Counted from the stretch's first letter, positions 19,141 through 29,093 are shown. The stretch is 64,000 nt of DNA from Wolbachia endosymbiont (group B) of Parapoynx stratiotata (GCF_947250635.1 NZ_OX366335.1:744001-808000); one strand, 5' to 3'. Notes: generated from the letters alone by a model not told the origin. Program-made: numbers and translations.

Positions 19141-19935
19141 TTAAAATATGTCTAAATTTTCCAAAATAGGATGAATTATTATATCACCTTGTTCTGCAAT
19201 AAGGTGAAATTTATCAATTTTGCTCACATCTAAATTTATCATTTTTACACTGAAGCTTTCAGGATCATAAGTATTACTTTCTGCACTTTTGTGATAATTA
19301 TAGTAGTGTAATTTATTTTGATCATCAAAATAACCAAATTCATCAGCAAGAGTTCCCACTTTTTTGCCTTTACCGTCTCTGACTAGCTCAAATAGATCAA
19401 TTACATGGTTTTCAGATCCAGGCTCAATAGATCCTTCTACAGCAAAAAATTTAGGTGCATGACCAACATACTCCTTAAGTTTTAGATTATTAGTCTTTTT
19501 TATACTACCAAAATCCATGAGTTTATATTCATCTGAAAGACCAGAATATTGTGGATCATACTTTTTATATTCAAAAAACTCATTACCTAAAAAATTACAA
19601 AACGTTAATTTACAATCATCGTGATTGGATTTAACAACTTTAAAGTAATGAAAATCTCTAGGGATCTTTACTTCCTCTTTCGTAATATGATTACGTACAA
19701 CAAGTTCATCATTAATCATATGATAGCCAATTCTCGGCAAAGTAGCTATATTGATTGCCTTATTTAGCTTAAAATTTGCCTCATAGATGCCACTTGACAG
19801 CTCCTTCCCTTTTTCTAAAGTGACGTCTTGATCTAAAGATGTATTCTTGATTAAACTCAATTCTTTCTGCATGTTCAATATGGTTTTTGTTAAAACTTCT
19901 ATTGATTGCCATACAGTTAATTTATTATCAGTCAA
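19141..19935 (-). CDS. Hypothetical protein
   Basis: A 264-residue soluble protein that I do not recognise. It starts with an amphipathic helix (about 5-30), then appears rich in beta strands with many Asp, Tyr and Lys residues. There is no signal peptide or membrane segment. It sits between the delta'-like gene (36 bp upstream) and virB8 (44 bp downstream) on the same strand, suggesting a shared transcript, although no functional link is evident. Confidence 0.65.
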   Translation of the reverse strand: MTDNKLTVWQSIEVLTKTILNMQKELSLIKNTSLDQDVTLEKGKELSSGIYEANFKLNKAINIATLPRIGYHMINDELVVRNHITKEEVKIPRDFHYFKVVKSNHDDCKLTFCNFLGNEFFEYKKYDPQYSGLSDEYKLMDFGSIKKTNNLKLKEYVGHAPKFFAVEGSIEPGSENHVIDLFELVRDGKGKKVGTLADEFGYFDDQNKLHYYNYHKSAESNTYDPESFSVKMINLDVSKIDKFHLIAEQGDIIIHPILENLDIF

Positions 19936-19971
19936 ATTATATAATTTAAGTATTAAATTAGCAGAATTTTA

Positions 19972-20823
19972 TCATAAATTTATGTTAAAAGTATTATATT
20001 TTTGTGTCATGATGTTAACTACATTAGCTAAAACATGCTTTTTATCTAAGCGAAATTGCTTTGCAGCAACGAAAAGTTCATCTATTTCTTTCCATCGACT
20101 TAGTAGAATTTCAACATTATTTACTTCTTTCTTTATACTTTCTAAAATAGAGGTTTGAATTATATGTGATGCTAGTTCTAGCTCAATCTCACTATTAATT
20201 ATTTTATTAACTATATCAGAATTATTTAGATTACGGAAAAATGTATAAAAATGCTTATGTGACTCATAAGCACCACTGTTTATTGCATTTATTATTACTC
20301 CCGGAGTTCCAGGAAACAAAGTAATGATCTCACTAAATATTTTATCGTCAAATTTACATTGAGATGAAACAACCTGCTTTGTTTCATCGTAAGTTAATGG
20401 AAGTAAATTCAGCTGAAAACACCTACACCGGATGGTGGTTTGTACATCATATGGCTTATGGCTAATTACAAATATTTTAGAATTTTGTGGCGGCTCCTCT
20501 AATATTTTTAATATTGCATTTTTAGCATTATTAGTCATTGACTCTAAGCTATCTATTATAGCTATTTTATATTCTGATTGAATGGGGCTTAAGTGCAAAA
20601 AGTTTTTCATTTCTCTCACCTTTTCCACTCCTATTGTATCACCTTCAACAATGTGTAAGTCTAATGCTACTTCATCGTAATTTTTGATAAGAAACCAATT
20701 AGAAAAGGATTTTGCGAATGTTGCTTTTCCTATACCTTTTTTACCACAGATCAGCCAAGATTGAACAGACAAGTTGTTCATTATCTTTTTTTTTGCTTGG
20801 TTGTGGCCTATCACCTTTTTCAT
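19972..20823 (-). CDS. holB: DNA polymerase III delta'-like clamp-loader subunit
   Basis: A 283-residue AAA+ type protein. IGHNQAKKKIMNNL and the P-loop GKKGIGKATFAKSF (27-40) start the ATPase module. IIDSLESMTNNAKNAILKILEEPP matches the delta'/tau family core, and VISHKPYDVQTTIRCRCFQL matches the sensor/arginine-finger SRC region (here RCRC). The N-terminal zinc-binding cysteines of gamma/tau are missing, favouring delta'. It would help load the sliding clamp. It starts 17 bp after tsaC. Confidence 0.85.
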   Translation of the reverse strand: MKKVIGHNQAKKKIMNNLSVQSWLICGKKGIGKATFAKSFSNWFLIKNYDEVALDLHIVEGDTIGVEKVREMKNFLHLSPIQSEYKIAIIDSLESMTNNAKNAILKILEEPPQNSKIFVISHKPYDVQTTIRCRCFQLNLLPLTYDETKQVVSSQCKFDDKIFSEIITLFPGTPGVIINAINSGAYESHKHFYTFFRNLNNSDIVNKIINSEIELELASHIIQTSILESIKKEVNNVEILLSRWKEIDELFVAAKQFRLDKKHVLANVVNIMTQKYNTFNINL

Positions 20824-20840
20824 TCTTTCTCCTATAGATC

Positions 20841-21428
20841 TTAGTTTGAAAATTCGTTATTTATTGTTTGTAATGAAATTTTACCTTTTCTTAAAACCTT
20901 AATCTTGTCTCCAGTTAAGTCAATAATAGTAGATTCTATACCAGAAACTAATTCATCATCTTCAATTACTGCAGATAAGTGTTGCTTAATAGACTGAGGT
21001 ATATCTCTTGCTTTGCATATACTTTTTTCTCCTGAAATGTTAATACTAGTTGCAACTACTGGAGTTTTCAGTTCATTTAATATTGAAATCGCAATAGGAT
21101 GATCAGGAATTCTTATGCCTATACTATCTTTAAAGAACTCATTTGGTAATATACTGTTATCTTGAAGTGGTAAAATATAGGTCATTGGTCCAGGAGAAAA
21201 ATAGTTTATTAAATCGATATATTCTTCTTTTACCTTTGCTATATTTGTCAAACTATCAACATCACTAACAAATATAGAGAGTGGCTTGTTTTGAGAACGC
21301 TTCTTTATCCGGTATATTTTTTCTATAGATCCATTATCTAGCGCATTACAAGCAAGAGCATATACTGTTTCTGTTGGAAAGCATGCTAACAAATTATTTT
21401 GTATTGCGTTTATTACTTCAAATACCAT
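20841..21428 (-). CDS. tsaC: L-threonylcarbamoyladenylate synthase
   Basis: YrdC/Sua5-family enzyme making threonylcarbamoyl-AMP from threonine, bicarbonate and ATP for the t6A37 modification of ANN-decoding tRNAs. The 195-residue protein shows PTETVYAL (18-25), KRSQNKPLS (43-51), SPGPMTYIL, TSINISG and ESTIIDL, all expected motifs. It lacks the Sua5 C-terminal domain, so TsaC rather than Sua5 form. First gene of the run ending in virB8. Confidence 0.93.
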   Translation of the reverse strand: MVFEVINAIQNNLLACFPTETVYALACNALDNGSIEKIYRIKKRSQNKPLSIFVSDVDSLTNIAKVKEEYIDLINYFSPGPMTYILPLQDNSILPNEFFKDSIGIRIPDHPIAISILNELKTPVVATSINISGEKSICKARDIPQSIKQHLSAVIEDDELVSGIESTIIDLTGDKIKVLRKGKISLQTINNEFSN

Positions 21429-21627
21429 ATAGCTAAAACTTATGTCTACAATAGCTCTGGGTTTACCGTTATCTCGCTATATGGTAGCAATTAAGATACC
21501 GAAATGGCTAGCACGCATCTGTTGTATACTACAGTAAATTTTATTAGCAACTGCTCGTTTTGACTGCTAGTACAACATTGCATAATTCTATTATGGCTAC
21601 TTTGATCAAAATTTGCAAGATTTTTTA

Positions 21628-22964
21628 GGGAACGTTCAAAAAAGTGTGTCAAACCGAAAAAAAAGTAATAAATTGATATAAAAAATGGAGGTTTGATATG
21701 GGTCAAGCAAATAGAACTACTGGTTTGGTAGATTATAAAGAATTAGAAACAAATATCCTGTCATCTATACGAGAAGGAAGACCATTGACAGGAAGAGATG
21801 GAGCATTAACACCGTTTATAAAAAGGTTGCTAGAGGCAAGTCTGGAAGGTGAAATAGAAAGCCACATGTCAGCTAAAAGTGAAGAAAATAACCGAAGAAA
21901 TGGAAGGAATGCAAAAACTTTACGTACAAGTTCAGGCTCATTTGAACTATTAACACCAAGAGACAGAGAAGGAAGCTTTGAACCGCAAATAGTCAAAAAA
22001 AGGCAAACAAGCCTACATCCAGAACTTGAAGCAAAGGTCTTAAGCACATATGCCAGTGGCATGGGATACAGAGATATAGCTTCACATGTTGAGGAAATAT
22101 ATGACCACAAAATATCAGCAGCAGAGATATCCAGTATTACTGATAAACTGCTACCAGTAATCAATGAATGGCGCAGCCGCCCACTGCAATCAGTGTATCC
22201 AATAGTGTTTATGGATGGCATGTTCTTTAAGGTCAAGGAGGACGGACATTGTATAAGTAAATGCATGTATAATATATTGGGCATAAATCAAAATGGCAGA
22301 AAAGAAGTATTAGGTTTTTATTTGGCTGAAAGTGAAGGAGCTAACTTCTGGTTGGGAGTTCTAAATGACCTAAAAGAGCGAGGAGTAGAAGATATTCTAA
22401 TTGCCTGCATTGATGGGCTAAAAAGCTTTCCTGCGGCTATAAATAGTGTGTTTCCTAAGGCAGAAGTACAGCTATGTATAGTGCATCAGATAAGGAATTC
22501 ACTGAAATATGTATCTAGCAAAGATGTAAAAGTTTTCATGAATGATTTGAAAAAAATATATCGTGCTTCAAGTAAAGAGATCGCTGAGAATTATCTGCTT
22601 GAGCTGGAAGAAAAATGGGGAGAGAAGTATCCTTTAGTTATAAAATCCTGGCAGAACAATTGGGAAAACTTATCCAGTTATTTTAAGTATTCTGGGCAAG
22701 TTAGGAAGCTGATTTACACCACCAATCCAATTGAGGGGTTGCATAGACAAATCAGGAAATTTACTAAAACTAAGGGTTCATTTACTAGTACAAATGCCTT
22801 GTACAAACAGGTATATTGTGCTATAAAAAAGGTAGAGCAAAAGTGGATTATGGCTCTCCCTAATTGGGCTTTAACTATGTCTCAACTTGATATTTTCTTT
22901 CCAGATAGATTGAAAATTGAGTTGAACTAAAAATGCGGCTTGACACACTTTTTTGAACGTTCCC
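21628..22964 (+). mobile_element. IS256-family insertion sequence, copy B
   Basis: A 1337-bp intact element with the same inverted ends as copy A. The 8-bp flanks, ATTTTTTA and GCAACCTA, do not match. Left of it is about 200 bp of non-coding sequence after tsaC; right of it is the Rpn-type gene. A homologous copy in the opposite orientation at 24962 makes inversion of the 22965-24961 segment possible by recombination. Confidence 0.95.
21698..22930 (+). CDS. IS256-family transposase (copy B)
   Basis: 410 residues, identical to the product at 5190-6422, with Asp173, Asp239 and Glu346 present and a GGAGG site before the ATG. Complete, so presumably functional. Confidence 0.97.
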   Translation: MGQANRTTGLVDYKELETNILSSIREGRPLTGRDGALTPFIKRLLEASLEGEIESHMSAKSEENNRRNGRNAKTLRTSSGSFELLTPRDREGSFEPQIVKKRQTSLHPELEAKVLSTYASGMGYRDIASHVEEIYDHKISAAEISSITDKLLPVINEWRSRPLQSVYPIVFMDGMFFKVKEDGHCISKCMYNILGINQNGRKEVLGFYLAESEGANFWLGVLNDLKERGVEDILIACIDGLKSFPAAINSVFPKAEVQLCIVHQIRNSLKYVSSKDVKVFMNDLKKIYRASSKEIAENYLLELEEKWGEKYPLVIKSWQNNWENLSSYFKYSGQVRKLIYTTNPIEGLHRQIRKFTKTKGSFTSTNALYKQVYCAIKKVEQKWIMALPNWALTMSQLDIFFPDRLKIELN

Positions 22965-22993
22965 GCAACCTAATATAAAAGTTATAGTAGGGG

Positions 22994-23989
22994 TTATTTC
23001 TCTTCAACTTGAATTAATTCTTGAACTTCATCGACAGAAAGACCTGTACACTTGACAATAGTGTTAATATCAACATTATTAGTCAACATCGCTTTTGCAA
23101 CTTCAATCTTTCCTTCAATCTTTCCTTCAATCTTTCCTTCAATCTTTCCTTCAATCTTTCCTTCAATCTTTCCTTCAATCTTTCCTTCAATCTTTCCTTC
23201 AATCTTTCCTTCAATCTTTCCTTTCTCTTCACCAATTTTGATTCCTTCCTCTTTAGCATCATCAAGTTTTTGAGCAAGGACAGCCTGTTCATCACAAATA
23301 CGCTTGCTCTCCTGTTCATATGCTATAAACTCTTTTTCTGACCAGTTAAACCTGTTTAGCTCTTCATACGCTTTTTTGATTATTACGTCACTTCCTATTA
23401 TTCTTTCCAATTCTTCTTCACTTGTTTCATCAGCGTACTTAAAAAAATACACCCACTTCTCAACTATATTTGAAAGCTGATCTTCTTTAGTTTTGGAAAA
23501 TTTAGGCAATTCAATAAATACAAAATAAAAATCTTTTAGATCATGTTCATTAGTATCTTCATCGCGAATAGTGTGCTTTGATTTATACTCGGACTTATCA
23601 GGAAACAGTATACAATCTGCTATAGCAATAAAGATAATTTCCTTAAGGTCATGGTATTGATCACCTTTATCTGCTTGTCTTGAATAGGCTTTAGCAGCGT
23701 AATATTGGGCACGTTTTTCAAAGCCTTTGGTTTTAGCGACCTGCATCTCAATTATCCATTGCACTCCTGTTGAATCTTTACATAGCACATCAACAATACT
23801 TTGCTTTTTAGCGGCAATTTCAGGATCTTGAATAGTACTTAAAAACTCTATATCCTGTATTGCATTTTTGCCAGTAAAGCTCAAAATATCATTGAGGAAG
23901 TGAATGAGGATGTCTTTATTCTTTTCAGTACCAAAGATACGGCGAAATGCAATATCGTTCTTGGGGTCGAGAAATTTAGATAAAGCCAT
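22994..23989 (-). CDS. Rpn/PD-(D/E)XK nuclease family protein with KIEG repeat tail
   Basis: A 331-residue protein. The N-terminal LDPKNDIAFRRIFGTEKNKD is the start of the Rpn (recombination-promoting nuclease, formerly 'transposase_31') family, a PD-(D/E)XK-type nuclease. Likely active-site residues are Asp67 (SIVDVLC), Glu81 and Gln83 (WIIEMQV). Near the C-terminus a run of KIEG tetrapeptides, encoded by ten 12-bp repeats (23101-23220), predicts a long charged helix, followed by AMLTNNVDINTIVKCTGLS, a small helix-turn-helix-like module. Common in Wolbachia; cellular role uncertain. Confidence 0.88.
   Translation of the reverse strand: MALSKFLDPKNDIAFRRIFGTEKNKDILIHFLNDILSFTGKNAIQDIEFLSTIQDPEIAAKKQSIVDVLCKDSTGVQWIIEMQVAKTKGFEKRAQYYAAKAYSRQADKGDQYHDLKEIIFIAIADCILFPDKSEYKSKHTIRDEDTNEHDLKDFYFVFIELPKFSKTKEDQLSNIVEKWVYFFKYADETSEEELERIIGSDVIIKKAYEELNRFNWSEKEFIAYEQESKRICDEQAVLAQKLDDAKEEGIKIGEEKGKIEGKIEGKIEGKIEGKIEGKIEGKIEGKIEGKIEGKIEVAKAMLTNNVDINTIVKCTGLSVDEVQELIQVEEK
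23101..23220. repeat. Tandem repeat, ten perfect 12-bp units
   Basis: Ten exact head-to-tail copies of CTTCAATCTTTC, which read on the minus strand as repeated KIEG in the Rpn-like protein. As the unit is four codons, gain or loss of units changes protein length without a frameshift. It also keeps several other frames open, producing spurious reading frames on both strands. Confidence 0.97.
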
Positions 23990-24076
23990 AGCAAAAATGC
24001 CTAAAAAACGTTAGTAATTATACAGTATTATCAGTAATTTTTCAATAAAAAAGTGAAAAGGCATTCGTCCATTCCA

Positions 24077-24583
24077 TTAAATCCCTAGAATCGTTTGCAA
24101 CAAAGCCATTTGATCAACACCGTTAATCTTACGGATCATATTTTCAGCATCGATTTCTATTAATTCATTACCACCTATAGTAAGTTTATAGTAATGGGCA
24201 GCTACAGTACACTTCAGCGTTGCTTTTTCAGCAGGTTTCCAACTACCAAAATCAAATTCTTTAAATATGCCCCTAAGGTTGATAATAACTCCTTCAACTT
24301 CATTACTTCCACTTCCTTGCATTCCACCACGAAGAGTTAAAGATACAGAGTTTCCATTTATCAACCCAAATAGCCGAAAGAGCTCTGTATCATATTCAGA
24401 AAGAGTGAAATCTGCTTCCAGTTTCTCCATGCCCATATCAATATTTATTGGAATATCCATACCACCAGCTCTATATTCCTCTGTTTTAATGGTGAGTTTT
24501 GGCAGAGTGATCTCATCGATACGACCAGCATAACCACGACCATCAACAAATACGTTAAAATTTCTCAGTATTTTCGGTAACAC
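24077..24583 (-). CDS. Phage major tail tube protein (P2 FII type)
   Basis: A 168-residue protein matching the P2 FII tail-tube family: N-terminal LPKILRNFNVFVDGRGYAGRI, then ITLPKLTIKTEEYRAGGM and a C-terminal AHYYKLTIGGNELIEIDAEN. It forms the inner tube of a contractile tail, through which DNA or other cargo passes. It follows the sheath gene by 11 bp, the usual FI-FII order. Nothing downstream resembles the expected tape measure or gpE; the Rpn gene comes next. Confidence 0.92.
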   Translation of the reverse strand: MLPKILRNFNVFVDGRGYAGRIDEITLPKLTIKTEEYRAGGMDIPINIDMGMEKLEADFTLSEYDTELFRLFGLINGNSVSLTLRGGMQGSGSNEVEGVIINLRGIFKEFDFGSWKPAEKATLKCTVAAHYYKLTIGGNELIEIDAENMIRKINGVDQMALLQTILGI

Positions 24584-24961
24584 TTTGCTTTCTCCTAACT
24601 TATATTTACGAGATGAGATCTGAATATTATTTGTTCTGCCGGATATGGTGGTGTAAACTCAAAGTCAAAGTATACTTTTCCACTTGCAATATTTGCTGGT
24701 GTATTGAGCTCTGGAGTTGCATAACATTTTCCGCTGATAATAGCTCCTTGTGCTTTTAAATTGGCCAAATAAGAATTCACCCCCTCAATTACATCGTCTA
24801 TATAAGTTTTGGTGATATTGCGATCAACTGCCCATAGATGAGCTCGAAGTAAACTATCGTTGATTAAATCTGCAGTTCTTCTCACTGACAGAAAAGCCCA
24901 TTTCGAATCATTTGAACATGTTCTATTTCCCCAAAGCCTATAGCCATTTTGATGAATTATC

Positions 24962-26298
24962 GGGAACGTTCAAAAAAGTGTGTCAAGCCGCATTTTTAGT
25001 TCAACTCAATTTTCAATCTATCTGGAAAGAAAATATCAAGTTGAGAAATAGTTAAAGCCCAATTAGGGAGAGCCATAATCCACTTTTGCTCTACCTTTTT
25101 TATAGCACAATATACCTGTTTGTACAAGGCATTTGTACTAGTAAATGAACCCTTAGTTTTAGTAAATTTCCTGATTTGTCTATGCAACCCCTCAATTGGA
25201 TTGGTGGTGTAAATCAGCTTCCTAACTTGCCCAGAATACTTAAAATAACTGGATAAGTTTTCCCAATTGTTCTGCCAGGATTTTATAACTAAAGGATACT
25301 TCTCTCCCCATTTTTCTTCCAGCTCAAGCAGATAATTCTCAGCGATCTCTTTACTTGAAGCACGATATATTTTTTTCAAATCATTCATGAAAACTTTTAC
25401 ATCTTTGCTAGATACATATTTCAGTGAATTCCTTATCTGATGCACTATACATAGCTGTACTTCTGCCTTAGGAAACACACTATTTATAGCCGCAGGAAAG
25501 CTTTTTAGCCCATCAATGCAGGCAATTAGAATATCTTCTACTCCTCGCTCTTTTAGGTCATTTAGAACTCCCAACCAGAAGTTAGCTCCTTCACTTTCAG
25601 CCAAATAAAAACCTAATACTTCTTTTCTGCCATTTTGATTTATGCCCAATATATTATACATGCATTTACTTATACAATGTCCGTCCTCCTTGACCTTAAA
25701 GAACATGCCATCCATAAACACTATTGGATACACTGATTGCAGTGGGCGGCTGCGCCATTCATTGATTACTGGTAGCAGTTTATCAGTAATACTGGATATC
25801 TCTGCTGCTGATATTTTGTGGTCATATATTTCCTCAACATGTGAAGCTATATCTCTGTATCCCATGCCACTGGCATATGTGCTTAAGACCTTTGCTTCAA
25901 GTTCTGGATGTAGGCTTGTTTGCCTTTTTTTGACTATTTGCGGTTCAAAGCTTCCTTCTCTGTCTCTTGGTGTTAATAGTTCAAATGAGCCTGAACTTGT
26001 ACGTAAAGTTTTTGCATTCCTTCCATTTCTTCGGTTATTTTCTTCACTTTTAGCTGACATGTGGCTTTCTATTTCACCTTCCAGACTTGCCTCTAGCAAC
26101 CTTTTTATAAACGGTGTTAATGCTCCATCTCTTCCTGTCAATGGTCTTCCTTCTCGTATAGATGACAGGATATTTGTTTCTAATTCTTTATAATCTACCA
26201 AACCAGTAGTTCTATTTGCTTGACCCATATCAAACCTCCATTTTTTATATCAATTTATTACTTTTTTTTCGGTTTGACACACTTTTTTGAACGTTCCC
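24962..26298 (-). mobile_element. IS256-family insertion sequence, copy C, inside the sheath gene
   Basis: A 1337-bp intact element flanked on both sides by GAATTATC (24954-24961 and 26299-26306), a direct 8-bp target duplication typical of IS256 insertion. It is the only one of the four fully visible copies with a clean duplication, so probably the youngest or least rearranged. Confidence 0.97.
24996..26228 (-). CDS. IS256-family transposase (copy C)
   Basis: 410 residues, complete, with all catalytic residues of the family. It differs from the other copies by one residue near the C-terminus (ALTISQLD instead of ALTMSQLD). Starts with ATG after a GGAGG site. Confidence 0.97.
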   Translation of the reverse strand: MGQANRTTGLVDYKELETNILSSIREGRPLTGRDGALTPFIKRLLEASLEGEIESHMSAKSEENNRRNGRNAKTLRTSSGSFELLTPRDREGSFEPQIVKKRQTSLHPELEAKVLSTYASGMGYRDIASHVEEIYDHKISAAEISSITDKLLPVINEWRSRPLQSVYPIVFMDGMFFKVKEDGHCISKCMYNILGINQNGRKEVLGFYLAESEGANFWLGVLNDLKERGVEDILIACIDGLKSFPAAINSVFPKAEVQLCIVHQIRNSLKYVSSKDVKVFMNDLKKIYRASSKEIAENYLLELEEKWGEKYPLVIKSWQNNWENLSSYFKYSGQVRKLIYTTNPIEGLHRQIRKFTKTKGSFTSTNALYKQVYCAIKKVEQKWIMALPNWALTISQLDIFFPDRLKIELN

Positions 26299-27077
26299 GA
26301 ATTATCGTTGTTACTTCATTTTCATTTAAATGGTTTGCTCTACAATTTGTATTACCGAGCGTAAAATCAATAGGCCTGCTTGTGCCAACAATACCGTTTA
26401 TCTCTTTATTTGAAGGTGAGTACCAGAAGCCTTGCTCGCTGTCTATCTTAGCTATTAAACCAGCTACAAATGGACTCGATGGCAAGATTTCTTCTTTTCC
26501 TTCAATAAATAACTTAATCCATGGATCAACGACGTAAACTCTTGAGCTGCCGATGCTCTTTCGCCATTTTATTGCTTCTTCATCATTAGTATTTGGTCCA
26601 TCTGCTACTATTATGCTTCTCAGCTTTTCTGCTATAGGAATTAATGCTGCAACCACTGGATTTTTGCCATCTTCTGGTAGTTGGTGAGTAAATTGAGGTG
26701 CAATTAATATTCTTGGAGCAACATGAACTATGCTTTCACTACTGAGGAATGCCTCTATCCCTTAATACTCTCCAGTCTCTTTATCAACACCGCCAATTAT
26801 ATTTTGGATAGTTTCACTTTCTTTGAGCTTTGAATCGCTGTTTTCACTTTCTTTAACTCGAATAACTACTACTGTTGCACCAATTTGGGAAAATACTCCA
26901 TTTACTGCTGAAAAAAGAGTCCCCTTTTTGCCAAGTTTTACCGCTTCTTTTAAGCTTCCTGCTATCAGTACTGGCTTATTCAGTGGAAATTTTTGCTCAT
27001 CTGCTTCAGGTGCAGTACCAATTACACCTATCACTGATGATTTAGCTGTACGTACTGTCTTTGCTCCTGAGGTTACC

Positions 27078-27650
27078 TCAATAACATTTACGCCATGTAA
27101 AAATTCTTCGGCCATTTCTTTGTATCTTTTGTTTAAAATCGTTTAGTAAGTTCTCTACACTTTTGGCTTCTGCAATTTTCTTCTTGGTAATGTCTTCCAA
27201 CTCTTCACATTTAATTATTTCTTTTACTGCTTTTTTTGCTTTTTCTTCAATTATTCTTGCCATTTCAATAACTGTAATACCACGGACTTTTGCTAATGGT
27301 TCTATAATTTCTGTATCCTTTTTACTTATAGACTCTGGTGCTGCTAGAATGCTTTTTGCGGCTTTTTCTTGTATTTGATACGATTTAGCTTTTTGGTGAG
27401 AATTTCCAGCGTATTCGTTAGTATAGTTATTAAAATAAAAACGAAGTGCAGAAAGTTTCGCATTTTCCAATAACTCCAGCTCAATATCTTCCTTATTCCT
27501 TTCAACAATTTTCTCTCCTTCTGTTAAACAATAACTTTTTTGCCAGTCAAAATTCTTTGGTGCTTCATACCAATCATTTCCAGTTGGCTTGTTTTCAAGT
27601 GTTGTTGTTTCAATCTGCTTGTGGTTTTCAAAATGAATATAAATTGACAT
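27078..27650 (-). CDS. Phage tail-region protein, possible fibre-assembly type
   Basis: A 190-residue protein between the long fibre-type gene and the sheath gene. N-terminal half: a beta-rich stretch followed by NDWYEAPKNFDWQKSYCLTEGEKI; the C-terminal half is helical and Lys/Glu-rich (IIEEKAKKAVKEIIKCEEL). The layout (small N-terminal beta part, long helix) and position recall tail-fibre assembly chaperones, but no decisive motif is seen. Its 3' end overlaps the sheath start by 38 bp, implying coupled translation. Confidence 0.65.
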   Translation of the reverse strand: MSIYIHFENHKQIETTTLENKPTGNDWYEAPKNFDWQKSYCLTEGEKIVERNKEDIELELLENAKLSALRFYFNNYTNEYAGNSHQKAKSYQIQEKAAKSILAAPESISKKDTEIIEPLAKVRGITVIEMARIIEEKAKKAVKEIIKCEELEDITKKKIAEAKSVENLLNDFKQKIQRNGRRIFTWRKCY

Positions 27651-27665
27651 TGGTTTTCTCCGTTT

Positions 27666-29093
27666 TTAATTCCAAATTTTATGAGTGGCATCTAATCCTG
27701 GGCATTGCCAAGCTCTTAGCGTTCTCTCTACGTCCACCTCAAGTCCTACAGTCAAAAAGTTGCTACGTATGTTATAAATCCCCCACTGAATAAATTGACC
27801 ATAGTTGTATACATAATTTGATGCAAGCATACCTTGACTGACTTGTGTTCTGGAACATAGGTAAGATGATGTGTAAAGTAATGTTGCAACTGTTTTTCCT
27901 GCTGGAATTTCCACATTACCAGATCCAACTAACTTGCTATCAGAACTCGTGTATTGGTAAACATTTTTCCATATTATTCTTGAAATACTTGATTTATTAG
28001 AATTGGTATTATCTGGTGTTCCCACAAATAGTCCTGCACCCCCATACTCCGTACTAGAATATGATGATCCAACAAATTCTATTGTTTTATTTATGTTCAC
28101 ATTGGTTGTATTTTTTACAAATACTACTCCAAGTGCAGCATATGGGTAATAGTATATCTCATCATAACTACCCGAAAAGCTTTTTGTGCATAACTCTCCG
28201 TAAATAAATGTTCCCTTGCTTCCCTCTATAAAACTTAGTTGTCTTGGCCGATAAAAACTAACGTAATCTGTATTGTACGTATGGCTACCTGCTAGTAGTT
28301 GTAACATATAGTCAGTTTTTGTTATATCACTACTCCACTTTCCAAGCTCTGTCGTAAAAGTTCCGTGGCCAAAATAATTATTTTTTCTGCCAAGTACACC
28401 AAATAGGAAAGGTAATGACCCTGGTTCAACCATGTTGCGCTTTCTTATTTTATTTATAAGAGACGCTTTTAACTGTTCATCCCGAGTTTTTACCTCATTA
28501 GAGATGTTTTCAATTCGAGTTTCTATTTCTCCTATAATTGATGAGCCAGGTGGTACATTATTAACAGCACGAAAATCTTCTACTAAACCTTTAAGACCAT
28601 CTTTATGACTGTTACTAATGCTATTTATTGCTGCAATATTGGCATTCTTTCTCGTATCAAGTAGCGATAAATTTGTTGTCCCTTTTTCATCAATTCTCTT
28701 TAATAACTGCTTCTCTGATTCAGAGATCACTGCTAAAGAACTAGCTTTTTTATTATCCAGATCAGTTAAGTGTTTTTTTGCACTATCAAGAAGTTCTTTT
28801 AGCTTACCATCTGTCATCTGCACAATTTCAGAAACCGCACTTTTGTCGACTATTGATTCCAATGCTTTAGCAAGATATGCTAATTGATCTGGAGTACTGT
28901 TTTCTGCTAAATCCTTAAGTCTTTTTTGTAGTGCATCAATTATTCCTTTTACTTCAGTCATCTGCACAACGTTGGAAATAGCTTTTTTATCTGCTATCAA
29001 TTCCAGGGATTTTGCAAGATATGCCAGTTGATCAGCTGTGCTACTTACTGCTAAATCCTTTATCCTTTGGTATATTGCTTCTTTCATTCCCAA
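27666..29093 (-). CDS. Probable phage tail fibre protein
   Basis: A 475-residue protein. The N-terminus has two imperfect repeats of about 45 residues containing STADQLAYLAKSLELIADK and STPDQLAYLAKALESIVDK, followed by a coiled-coil region (about 95-215) like a fibre shaft. The C-terminal half (about 225-475) is rich in Ser, Tyr, Gly and Asn and beta strands, as expected for a receptor-binding tip. Family assignment is by composition and position, between baseplate and sheath genes; not recognised as a named family. Confidence 0.65.
   Translation of the reverse strand: MGMKEAIYQRIKDLAVSSTADQLAYLAKSLELIADKKAISNVVQMTEVKGIIDALQKRLKDLAENSTPDQLAYLAKALESIVDKSAVSEIVQMTDGKLKELLDSAKKHLTDLDNKKASSLAVISESEKQLLKRIDEKGTTNLSLLDTRKNANIAAINSISNSHKDGLKGLVEDFRAVNNVPPGSSIIGEIETRIENISNEVKTRDEQLKASLINKIRKRNMVEPGSLPFLFGVLGRKNNYFGHGTFTTELGKWSSDITKTDYMLQLLAGSHTYNTDYVSFYRPRQLSFIEGSKGTFIYGELCTKSFSGSYDEIYYYPYAALGVVFVKNTTNVNINKTIEFVGSSYSSTEYGGAGLFVGTPDNTNSNKSSISRIIWKNVYQYTSSDSKLVGSGNVEIPAGKTVATLLYTSSYLCSRTQVSQGMLASNYVYNYGQFIQWGIYNIRSNFLTVGLEVDVERTLRAWQCPGLDATHKIWN

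Larger units (their letters stand above)
24595..27115 (-). pseudogene. Phage tail sheath protein (P2 FI type), broken by a stop and an IS256
   Basis: Three pieces of one gene. The N-terminus (27115-26765) MAEEFLHGVNVIEVTSG is typical of P2 sheath proteins. It ends at an in-frame TAA (26762-26764), after which the same frame runs on unbroken as GIEAFLSSESIVHVAPRI to the IS256 insertion. Beyond the IS the frame resumes as HQNGYRLWGNRTCS and ends at 24595 with PPYPAEQIIFRSHLV, the sheath C-terminus. Removing the IS and one copy of the 8-bp duplication GAATTATC restores the frame exactly. Without sheath the tail cannot contract, so the module is probably defective. Confidence 0.93.

Noticed and set aside
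23101..23220. Possible CRISPR array
   Set aside because: Units are 12 bp, directly adjacent, with no spacers.
23021..23341. Long frames on both strands through the 12-bp repeats (NLSF, IFPS, KERL repeats)
   Set aside because: A repeat unit divisible by three keeps all frames open; only the KIEG frame joins to a recognised nuclease domain.
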